Shown: piece by piece, positions 1 to 5,409 of the stretch
How the letters are laid out: each line of letters begins with the position of its first letter
Position numbering within the stretch: the stretch's first letter is position 1
NCBI GenBank assembly: GCA_021815525.1
Contig: JAKAGN010000221.1
Coordinates: 1-5,409 of the forward strand
Source of the DNA: Deltaproteobacteria bacterium
GTDB taxonomy: Bacteria; Desulfobacterota; Desulfobacteria; Desulfobacterales; Desulfatibacillaceae
Reading direction: 5' to 3'
DNA: 5,409 nt
Notes under the pieces: generated by a model
The model's database searches: none
What the model was told of the DNA's origin: nothing
The model's input: only the letters and a program-made list of their open reading frames with translations
Made by a program: the position numbers and the translations under genes

Positions 1-3
1 GGA

Positions 4-40
4 GGGGGGAAAACCTTTTCGCAGAAAAGGTTTTCCCCTC
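4..40. repeat. Perfect 15-bp hairpin with GCA loop
   Basis: Positions 6-20 are the exact reverse complement of 24-38, with the three-base loop GCA at 21-23; a G.T and a G-C pair can extend the stem to 4-40. The stem mixes a G/C block with A4/T4 blocks. Neither strand has a U-tract after it, so it is not a standard intrinsic terminator. It looks like the dispersed intergenic hairpins seen in GC-rich Desulfobacterota genomes (inference). It may limit readthrough or protect the 3' end of a gene lying to the left of the window. Confidence 0.7.
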
Positions 41-64
41 CCCCCGCACCCCCCTCCCTTTCCC
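35..64 (-). other. G-quadruplex-type G-tract array (minus strand)
   Basis: Read on the minus strand, positions 64 to 35 contain five G-tracts of 3, 3, 6, 6 and 4 bases separated by the short spacers AAA, A, TGC and A. This meets the usual G3+N1-7 motif for an intramolecular quadruplex. It overlaps the right arm of the hairpin at 6-38, so the two folds would compete. It lies about 185 bases beyond the stop codon of the hemerythrin gene, in its direction of transcription. Whether it folds in DNA or RNA is not known. Confidence 0.5.
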
Positions 65-71
65 AAAAGGC

Positions 72-94
72 CCGGGGGAGCAAACCTCCCCCGG
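72..94. repeat. 9-bp GC hairpin
   Basis: Positions 72-80 (CCGGGGGAG) are the exact reverse complement of 86-94, with the five-base loop CAAAC. No U-tract follows on either strand. It is part of the cluster of hairpins filling positions 1-183. Confidence 0.55.
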
Positions 95-100
95 ACCCCC

Positions 101-162
101 GATATGCGCGGGACGCGTTGCGAAGCAACGCGTCCCGTAGCTTTTCCAGGGCTTCGCATATC
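101..162. repeat. Nested hairpin: 12-bp inner and 8-bp outer stem
   Basis: Positions 110-121 pair perfectly with 125-136 around the triloop GAA. An outer stem is formed by 101-108 (GATATGCG) and 155-162 (CGCATATC). The bases 137-154 are left as an unpaired strand. The outer right arm overlaps the neighbouring hairpin at 139-183, so the two structures exclude each other. Function is unknown; a transcription-end or dispersed repeat element is the simplest reading. Confidence 0.6.
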
Positions 163-183
163 ACCGCCCGAAGCCCGGAAGCT
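139..183 (-). terminator. Possible 3' end hairpin of the hemerythrin transcript
   Basis: Positions 149-156 (GGGCTTCG) pair with 169-176. After a one-base bulge, 144-147 pair with 177-180, and after a two-base bulge, 139-141 pair with 181-183. The loop is 157-168. It is the first stable hairpin met by transcripts leaving the hemerythrin gene, 66 bases past its stop codon. There is no clear U-tract, so any terminator role is an inference; it could also be a 3' stability element or a dispersed repeat. Confidence 0.4.
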
Positions 184-248
184 TGGGGAAAGGACTTAGT
201 GCAGATCGGCCAAGGACCGAAGGCGCTATTTTTGAATGCAACCTGGTA

Positions 249-656
249 TCAGTTAAGCCCCTGGGCGTTGAAGAAGGACGCGTAGCGCTTGTCCACCTCG
301 GCTATGTGGCTAAAGAGCCAGTTCTTGAGGAAAAGCGCCACGTCTATGAGGTCCACCCGCTCCCCGCGCTGCTCGCGATCCAGGTAGTCCTGGACCTGGG
401 CCTTCAGGTTGTCGTGGGCCAGCTTGTGGGCGGCGTATTCGGGGTAGCCGTAGGTCTGCATGAGCCGCTCCTCGTCGGCGAGGTGGGTCATGGTGTAGCT
501 CACGATGCCGGAAAGCACCGAGGCGATGCTCTCCTTGCCCTTGTACTCCATCATCTTCTCGTAAACGTCGCTCAGCATGGAAAAAAGCCGCTTGTGCTGC
601 TCGTCCAGCTGGCCCACCTTGACCGAGAACTCGTCCTTCCAAATGAAAAAGGCCAT
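249..656 (-). CDS. Bacteriohemerythrin (single-domain)
   Basis: The gene encodes a 135-residue cytoplasmic hemerythrin-fold protein, the usual size for a stand-alone bacterial hemerythrin. All seven ligands of the non-haem di-iron centre are in family order and spacing: His21 (DEQH), His58 and Glu62 (HLADE), His77 and His81 (HKLAH), His117 and Asp122 (HIAEVD). It should therefore bind O2 reversibly; roles in O2 scavenging, sensing or delivery, or in iron handling, are known for the family, and which applies here cannot be told. There is no signal peptide and no fused chemotaxis or signalling domain. The ATG start is supported by an AGGGAGGA ribosome-binding site five bases upstream (about 661-668). 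A near-consensus promoter lies at 711-739. It is transcribed away from the SYLF gene and appears monocistronic. The stop codon is TGA at 249-251. Confidence 0.95.
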   Translation of the reverse strand: MAFFIWKDEFSVKVGQLDEQHKRLFSMLSDVYEKMMEYKGKESIASVLSGIVSYTMTHLADEERLMQTYGYPEYAAHKLAHDNLKAQVQDYLDREQRGERVDLIDVALFLKNWLFSHIAEVDKRYASFFNAQGLN

Positions 657-710
657 GATTTCCTCCCTTGAAAATATTCGCCGCCGGGATGCTTCCTGAG
701 CGTTCAGAAA

Positions 711-739
711 ATAATAACGAGAATCTTTCCTATTGTCAA
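711..739 (-). promoter_or_regulatory. Sigma-70 promoter of the hemerythrin gene
   Basis: On the minus strand, TTGACA (739-734) is followed after exactly 17 bases by TATTAT (716-711), close to the sigma-70 consensus. Transcription should start near 704, giving a leader of about 48 bases before the ATG at 656. A degenerate Fur-box-like sequence (713-731) overlaps the -10 and spacer. A copy of an 11-base direct repeat lies just upstream of the -35 (741-751), and another lies in the predicted leader (673-683). Confidence 0.8.
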
Positions 740-755
740 TAATATTCGCCGAAGG

Positions 756-782
756 TTGACCCTGAGCGAGAAATAGTATATT
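756..782 (+). promoter_or_regulatory. Possible promoter of the SYLF gene
   Basis: TTGACC at 756-761 and TATATT at 777-782 are separated by 15 bases, shorter than the ideal 17. A start near 789 would give a leader of about 73 bases. The -35 boxes of this promoter and the divergent hemerythrin promoter are only 16 bases apart, so a single regulator bound between them could act on both genes. Confidence 0.5.
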
Positions 783-861
783 CTGGCATGACTGATTGAG
801 CCTGTCTTTTCCCCACGGCCGAAAAAACGACCGAAGCCCCTATTCAGCACAGGAGGTTTAC

Positions 862-1620
862 ATGACTCGCCGCATGGGTGTTTGCGTGGTGGTGGCGCTG
901 CTCTGTCTCGCAACCGTTCGCCCGGCTCTCGCGGGCCGCTCCGAGGGGGCCGAACGCCTGGCCGACGCGGCCAAGGCCATAGACATCATGCAGGAAAGCG
1001 ACGAGACCGCCATTCCCGACGACATCCTCGCAAAGTGCCGTGCCGTGGCCATCTTCCCGGACATGAAGAAGATCGGCTGGGGCATAGGCGCGGTCCAGGG
1101 CTACGGCGTGGTGGTGGCCAAGGACGCCGAGGGGAAATGGGGCGCCCCCGCCTTCTTCCGGATCAGGGCCTTGAACACCGGCTTCCAGATCGGCTTCCAG
1201 AGCATGGACACCGTGATCGTAATCATGGACGAGAAGGGGCTAAAAAGCTTCATGAGCGGCGACTTCGGCGTGGGGGTGGACGCCTCGGTGGCGGCGGGCC
1301 AGAGCCGCAAGCGCCGGGAGGCCGCCACCACGGCCGATTTGGAGGCCAACCTTTTGAGCTACACCCGGGTCAAGAAGGGCCTCTACGCCGGGGTGGCGGT
1401 GGAGGGCTCCAAGATAGCCTACCTGGCGGAGGAAACCGAGTCCTTTTACGGGCAGAAGCTGAAGGCCTCGGAGGTCCTGGTGGACAAGAAGGTGCCGGTG
1501 CCCGACTCGGCCAAGGCCCTGATCGAGGCCCTGGTGAAGGCCGGGAAGCCGCCGGCCGCGGCTCCGGCCGCGAGCGCGCCGGCCGCCGAAAAGCCGGCCG
1601 ACAAGAAGGAGGGAAAATAG
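862..1620 (+). CDS. Secreted SYLF (Ysc84)-domain lipid-binding protein
   Basis: The protein has 252 residues. The ATG at 862 is chosen over an in-frame ATG at 796 because AGGAGG lies at 851-856, five bases upstream, and because it gives a clean signal peptide. That peptide has Arg3-Arg4, a hydrophobic core at about 6-19 and a probable cleavage after Ala22-Leu23-Ala24. The mature protein starts with a helical segment (about 28-55) and continues into the SYLF domain (about 55-220), recognisable by KCRAVAIFPDMKKIGWGIG, a Gly-rich GDFGVGVDASVAAG segment and YTRVKKGLYAGVAVEGS. The tail (about 225-252) is Ala/Pro/Lys-rich and probably disordered. The family (SH3YL1, Ysc84, Lsb4) binds phosphoinositides in eukaryotes. 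Bacterial periplasmic members are annotated as lipid-binding, but their role is poorly known. A link to envelope lipids is inference. Confidence 0.9.
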   Translation: MTRRMGVCVVVALLCLATVRPALAGRSEGAERLADAAKAIDIMQESDETAIPDDILAKCRAVAIFPDMKKIGWGIGAVQGYGVVVAKDAEGKWGAPAFFRIRALNTGFQIGFQSMDTVIVIMDEKGLKSFMSGDFGVGVDASVAAGQSRKRREAATTADLEANLLSYTRVKKGLYAGVAVEGSKIAYLAEETESFYGQKLKASEVLVDKKVPVPDSAKALIEALVKAGKPPAAAPAASAPAAEKPADKKEGK

Positions 1621-1631
1621 GCGGCTGGAGA

Positions 1632-1674
1632 GCTTTTCAGGAAATACCAGGTGAAAAGCCTGAGAGAATCCTGG
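1632..1674 (+). terminator. Weak hairpins after the SYLF gene
   Basis: GCTTTTCA (1632-1639) pairs with TGAAAAGC (1652-1659), and CCAGG (1647-1651) can alternatively pair with CCTGG (1670-1674). The following sequence is pyrimidine-rich (TCGTTCCTTCTCCC) but has no true T-run. The hairpin starts 12 bases past the stop codon, where a terminator is expected, so it is a possible but weak transcription end. Confidence 0.3.
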
Positions 1675-1724
1675 TCGTTCCTTCTCCCGCATGGCCCGGG
1701 TAAAAACACTTCACTTCAAAAGAG

Positions 1725-1753
1725 TTGACAAGCCCGGCCATATCGCGTATCTT
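1725..1753 (+). promoter_or_regulatory. Strong sigma-70 promoter, probably for rho
   Basis: A perfect TTGACA (1725-1730) is followed after 17 bases by TATCTT (1748-1753). Transcription should begin near 1760. No convincing gene lies between this point and rho at 2450, so the promoter most likely drives rho with a leader of about 690 bases. It could instead drive an unrecognised small RNA encoded in 1760-2100. It is the best promoter on the plus strand in the window. Confidence 0.75.
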
Positions 1754-2449
1754 ACCATATGGAATTGGGGGACCAGCCCTCGGGGTATCGAAATGCCCCA
1801 CTCCCGGCAATCGGGTTTGCCGGGGGATCCGCCGCCTCGAAACAATCGTAAGCCCGCTCCGAATCAGTTCCCGAACCTTGGCCCATCCACCTTGACGGGA
1901 ACACGCGTTTCCGAAGCCCGGAAACCTGCGCCGGAGGGGAAGGAAGCTTTCGGCCGTACTTACCCGCCATCGCGCCCGGCCCGGCGAGGGATTCTCCTTC
2001 GCGCACGCACGGACCGCCGGATGGCGAACCGGCCGCCACGCTTCAAGGAACATTCCTAAAGGTCGCATAGCCTTCATAAAAAATCCAGTCTCCGGGCCTT
2101 ACGCCTCCGTCGTGTACGATTCGATTCCGTAAGTCCGTATGCGCCGCATCCCGTGAGCTTTTCCACGCCCCGTCCCAACGGTTCGGGCGTGGCCCGGCGC
2201 AGCGGCGGGTTCCGCCCCTGCGGACACCCCGTCCCTGCTGGATCGAGGCCCTTGAAACGCGGAAATGTCCCACGGCCCAGCCCTCGCCCGGACAGAGCGC
2301 TGCGGACTGCGGAGCCCCGCTGAAAGCACCGCGCCCCTGCAAAAGGGCTCGCGGGCTTTAGGCCCATCAAACGAACGCCCGTCTTTTTTCGGCGCAAGCG
2401 CCGGAGAACGTTGACTTTATTTACACGATCATAAACCAAGGAAGAAATC
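1754..2449 (+). promoter_or_regulatory. Long structured leader upstream of rho
   Basis: This stretch of about 700 bases has no supportable gene. Open frames on both strands lack ribosome-binding sites and give low-complexity Arg/Pro/Gly-rich peptides. It contains clear hairpins: 1782-1799 (7 bp, CGAA loop), 1803-1824 (8 bp), 1907-1925 (7 bp), 2163-2192 (8 bp) and 2198-2222 (two 5-bp stems separated by a C/C mismatch). There is a short palindrome at 2046-2057. Stretches such as 2100-2180 are C/U-rich and could offer Rho-binding (rut-like) sites. In E. coli, rho is autoregulated by Rho-dependent attenuation in its leader, and a similar mechanism is possible here. No known riboswitch, tRNA, tmRNA, RNase P or 6S signature was recognised. 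Confidence 0.5.
2345..2389 (+). terminator. Possible attenuator ahead of rho
   Basis: GCGGGC (2351-2356) can pair with GCCCGT (2377-2382, one G.U pair), directly followed by C and a run of six T (2384-2389). The loop is about 20 bases, so the stem is only moderately stable. GGGC at 2345-2348 can instead pair with GCCC at 2362-2365, which would sequester the left arm of the terminator. That is the layout of a terminator/antiterminator pair. It ends about 60 bases before the rho start codon. A further hairpin (2390-2403) follows the T-run. Confidence 0.35.
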
Positions 2450-3742
<1,293 letters not shown>

Positions 3743-3782
3743 GCCGAATTCCGGCCCGCGGGAAGATCCAAGGAGAGGCGTA

Positions 3783-4001
3783 ATGAAAAAAGACATCCAC
3801 CCCGACTACAAGCCCACCGTCATACGGTGCGCCTGCGGCAACACCATCGAGACCGGCTCGGTGATGCAGGACATTTCCGTGGAAATCTGCTCCAACTGCC
3901 ACCCCTTCTTCACCGGCAAGCAGAAGCTGGTGGACTCGGCCGGCCGCATCGAGCGCTTCCGCCGGAAGTACGCCAAGTTCCAGGCTCCCGAAAAAAAGTA
4001 G
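3783..4001 (+). CDS. rpmE: 50S ribosomal protein bL31, zinc-binding form
   Basis: The gene encodes a 72-residue ribosomal protein of the large subunit that helps form the inter-subunit bridge near the central protuberance. The start MKKDIHPDYKPTVI is typical of the family. Cys16 and Cys18 (CAC), Cys36 and Cys39 (CSNC) form the complete zinc ribbon, so this is the Cys-containing (C+) form, which stores zinc. The Cys-less paralogue used under zinc limitation is not in the window. The basic C-terminal part (GRIERFRRKYAKF) fits rRNA contact. A ribosome-binding site AAGGAG (3770-3775) precedes the ATG by seven bases. It lies 40 bases after rho and is followed by an intrinsic terminator, so rho-rpmE is a likely transcription unit. 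The stop codon is TAG. Confidence 0.97.
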   Translation: MKKDIHPDYKPTVIRCACGNTIETGSVMQDISVEICSNCHPFFTGKQKLVDSAGRIERFRRKYAKFQAPEKK

Positions 4002-4022
4002 CTTTCTTCGGGCGTAAGGAAT

Positions 4023-4063
4023 TCCGCCGGGGGCGCTTCCGCGCTTCCCGGCGGATTGTTTTC
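4023..4063 (+). terminator. Intrinsic terminator after rpmE
   Basis: TCCGCCGGG (4023-4031) pairs perfectly with CCCGGCGGA (4047-4055). Inside it, GCGC (4033-4036) pairs with GCGC (4041-4044) around the loop TTCC. The sequence TTGTTTTCT follows at once (4056-4064). A GC-rich stem with a T-rich tail 22 bases after the rpmE stop codon is the standard form of a Rho-independent terminator. It would end the rho-rpmE transcript and reduce, though perhaps not abolish, transcription into prfA. Confidence 0.8.
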
Positions 4064-4131
4064 TCCGGCCCGCCGAAACATGACCCGGCGCAGAGCCGGC
4101 CCGGGTATTTCCCCTAAAACGGCGCGCAACC

Positions 4132-5199
4132 ATGCTCGATCGCCTCGAAGGCGTTTACCAGAGGTTCATGGAGGTGGAGGGGCTCCTCGCGGACCCCAAG
4201 GTGGTCTCCGACCTCACCTCCTACCAGAAGTACGTCCGCGAGCACTCGGAGCTTTCCCGCGTCGTGCCATCCTACCTCCGCTACAAGGAGGTCATAGCCG
4301 GCATCGAGGACGCCCGCGAGCTTCAGAGGGACCCCGACCCGGACATGAAGGAGCTGGCCCGCGAGGACTACGAGCGCCTCTCGGCCGAAAAGGAGCGCCT
4401 GGAGCGCGAGCTTACCGTCCTGCTGCTTCCCCGCGACCCCAACGACGACAAGAACGTCTTCCTGGAAATCCGCGCCGGCACCGGCGGCGAGGAAGCGGCC
4501 CTCTTCGCCGCGGACCTCTTCCGCATGTACGCCCGCTTCGCCGAAACCCGCGGCCTGGGCGTGGAGATGATGAGCTCCTCCGAGGCCGAACGCGGCGGCT
4601 TCAAGGAGGTGGTGGCCCAGATATCCGGCGCCGGCGCCTACTCCACCTTTAAATTCGAGAGCGGCACCCATAGGGTCCAGCGCGTGCCCGTAACCGAGGC
4701 CCAGGGCCGCATCCACACCTCCGCCGTCACCGTGGCCGTGCTCCCCGAGGCCGACGACGTGGACGTCAAGATCGACCCCACCGAGCTTCGCATCGACGTC
4801 TACCGCTCCCAGGGCGCCGGCGGCCAGCACGTAAACACCACCGACTCCGCCGTGCGCATAACCCACCTCCCCACCGGCCTCGTTGTGACATGCCAGGACG
4901 AACGCAGCCAGCACAAGAACCGCGCGAAAGCCATGAAGGTCTTGAAAGCGCGCCTCCTGGACCAGATGCAGACCGCGCAGACCGCGGCCCTCGCCCGCGA
5001 ACGCAAGAGCCAGGTGGGCTCCGGCGACCGGAGCGAACGCATCCGCACCTACAACTTCCCCCAAAACCGCGTGACGGACCACCGCATAGGGCTCACCCTC
5101 TACAAGCTGGACGCCGTCATGGAGGGCGCACTTTCCGAAATCGTCGAGGCCCTGGCCACCCACCACCAGGCCGAGGCCCTGAAAGCCGGTCAGGGCTGA
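4132..5199 (+). CDS. prfA: Peptide chain release factor 1 (RF1)
   Basis: The gene encodes a 355-residue class I release factor that reads UAA and UAG stop codons and triggers peptide release; the E. coli protein has 360 residues. The helical N-terminal domain (about 1-100) is rich in charged residues. The anticodon-like tripeptide is Pro186-Val187-Thr188 in RVPVTEAQGRIHTSA; the PxT form marks RF1 rather than RF2 (SPF). The catalytic GGQ loop is at 230-232 in SQGAGGQHVN. The conserved RIRTYNFPQNRVTDHRIG and a complete C-terminus follow. The start is set by homology to the usual MLDRLE opening; no clear Shine-Dalgarno sequence precedes it (CGGCGCGCAACC). It follows the rpmE terminator by about 70 bases, and no clear own promoter was seen. 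The gene prmC, which encodes the GGQ methyltransferase and usually comes next, is not found. Confidence 0.98.
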   Translation: MLDRLEGVYQRFMEVEGLLADPKVVSDLTSYQKYVREHSELSRVVPSYLRYKEVIAGIEDARELQRDPDPDMKELAREDYERLSAEKERLERELTVLLLPRDPNDDKNVFLEIRAGTGGEEAALFAADLFRMYARFAETRGLGVEMMSSSEAERGGFKEVVAQISGAGAYSTFKFESGTHRVQRVPVTEAQGRIHTSAVTVAVLPEADDVDVKIDPTELRIDVYRSQGAGGQHVNTTDSAVRITHLPTGLVVTCQDERSQHKNRAKAMKVLKARLLDQMQTAQTAALARERKSQVGSGDRSERIRTYNFPQNRVTDHRIGLTLYKLDAVMEGALSEIVEALATHHQAEALKAGQG

Positions 5200-5285
5200 G
5201 CCGACGGGAAGTCCGAGGCCCTCCGGATGCGCGGCAGGGGCGAGCGCACGAGCAGCAGGATCGAGGCTGCCATCCCTGCCCACCC

Positions 5286-5409
5286 GAGGGCAATGCCGCC
5301 GCGCGCTATTTCGGCGAATTCCGCAACGTGTTGCGCGCCGGCGAGGACGGCGAGGAGCTCGCGCGCGATTTCACCCGCCGCAACCGCCGTCCGCCGGCCG
5401 ATCCGGTGA
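5286..5409 (+). pseudogene. cas1: Cas1 fragment, N-terminally truncated, runs off the window
   Basis: The frame with codons starting at 5286 encodes EGNAAARYFGEF, then about 17 residues, then FTRRNRRPPADPV, and is still open at the window end. Both motifs and their spacing match the CRISPR integrase Cas1, where the sequence typically continues as NALLSF. The Glu in the EG motif is one of the metal ligands of the nuclease site; the His and Asp ligands would lie beyond the window. The motifs resemble Cas1 of Cas4-Cas1 fusion systems and related bacterial types, but the subtype cannot be set from 41 residues. No start codon precedes the motif closely, the ~150+ residues normally upstream are missing because prfA ends at 5199, and a neighbouring frame (about 5228-5283) reads SARAAGSRLPSLPT, which could be the preceding Cas1 helix after a one-base shift. 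It may be a decayed remnant or a contig-end assembly artefact. Confidence 0.7.

Noticed and set aside
183..671. Open frame of 162 codons on the plus strand opposite the hemerythrin gene
   Set aside because: The minus-strand frame carries all seven hemerythrin metal ligands and has its own promoter and ribosome-binding site, so this is a shadow.
784..799. Sigma-54-like TGGCATG...TTGA upstream of the SYLF gene
   Set aside because: The spacing is one base too long and the essential downstream GC is GA.
1659..1674. CTGAGA, as in TPP riboswitches
   Set aside because: The other conserved TPP elements are absent, and the downstream gene context (rho) gives no reason to expect one.
1930..1956. GGAAGGAAGC, as in the SRP RNA core
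   Set aside because: The surrounding symmetric and asymmetric loop sequences of SRP RNA are missing and no matching stem can be drawn.
1691..2059. Open frame of 122 codons on the plus strand in the rho leader
   Set aside because: It starts upstream of the promoter's predicted start site, has no ribosome-binding site, and gives a Pro/Arg-rich peptide without any recognisable family features.
2118..2140. GATTCGATTCC, like a tRNA T-arm
   Set aside because: The flanking stem has only four pairs, and no acceptor, D or anticodon arm fits upstream.
4114..5283. Long 389-codon minus-strand open frame opposite prfA
   Set aside because: It is the antisense shadow of the unambiguous RF1 gene in a high-GC codon context; the peptide is Gly/Ala/Val/Leu/His-rich with no family features.
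5197..5408. Minus-strand frame with a hydrophobic, membrane-like stretch at the window end
   Set aside because: The same bases on the plus strand encode two ordered Cas1 motifs, which is far more specific than a generic hydrophobic segment.
5227..5409. Plus-strand 60-codon open frame starting at ATG 5227
   Set aside because: The peptide is Arg/Ala/Ser/Pro-rich with no family features and overlaps the Cas1-coding frame; it is a shadow.

Overview
The window is a GC-rich bacterial chromosomal segment. It suggests a Desulfobacterota (former Deltaproteobacteria) bacterium, probably a sulfate reducer or a relative. This rests on the rho-rpmE-prfA order, the style of the Rho protein, an oxygen- or iron-responsive type gene (bacteriohemerythrin) and the many GC-rich intergenic hairpins. 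The assignment is inference from gene order and protein style; no database search was made.

Layout. Positions 1-183 hold a cluster of hairpins and a G-quadruplex-type G/C tract, with no gene. A single-domain bacteriohemerythrin lies on the minus strand at 249-656. It diverges from a secreted SYLF/Ysc84-domain lipid-binding protein at 862-1620 on the plus strand. The 205-base gap between them carries a near-consensus sigma-70 promoter for the hemerythrin, a weaker one for the SYLF gene, and an 11-base direct repeat that may be an operator. Positions 1621-2449 (829 bases) have no convincing gene. They contain a strong sigma-70 promoter at 1725-1753 and a structured, GC-rich leader of about 690 bases that ends in a possible attenuator just before rho.

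The plus-strand block rho (2450-3742), rpmE (3783-4001) and prfA (4132-5199) is an information-processing cluster: transcription termination factor Rho, zinc-binding ribosomal protein bL31 and peptide chain release factor 1. A good intrinsic terminator separates rpmE from prfA.

The most unexpected part is the last ~200 bases. In this gene order prmC usually follows prfA. Instead, a reading frame running off the window edge (solid from 5286) encodes two adjacent hallmark motifs of the CRISPR integrase Cas1. They are the EG-N-AA--YF segment with the metal-binding Glu, and the RNRRPP-DPV segment. The N-terminal part of Cas1 is absent, no start codon is apparent, and there are signs of a frameshift just upstream. 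This is either a truncated cas1 remnant inserted next to prfA or an assembly junction at a contig end. No CRISPR repeats or other cas genes are visible.
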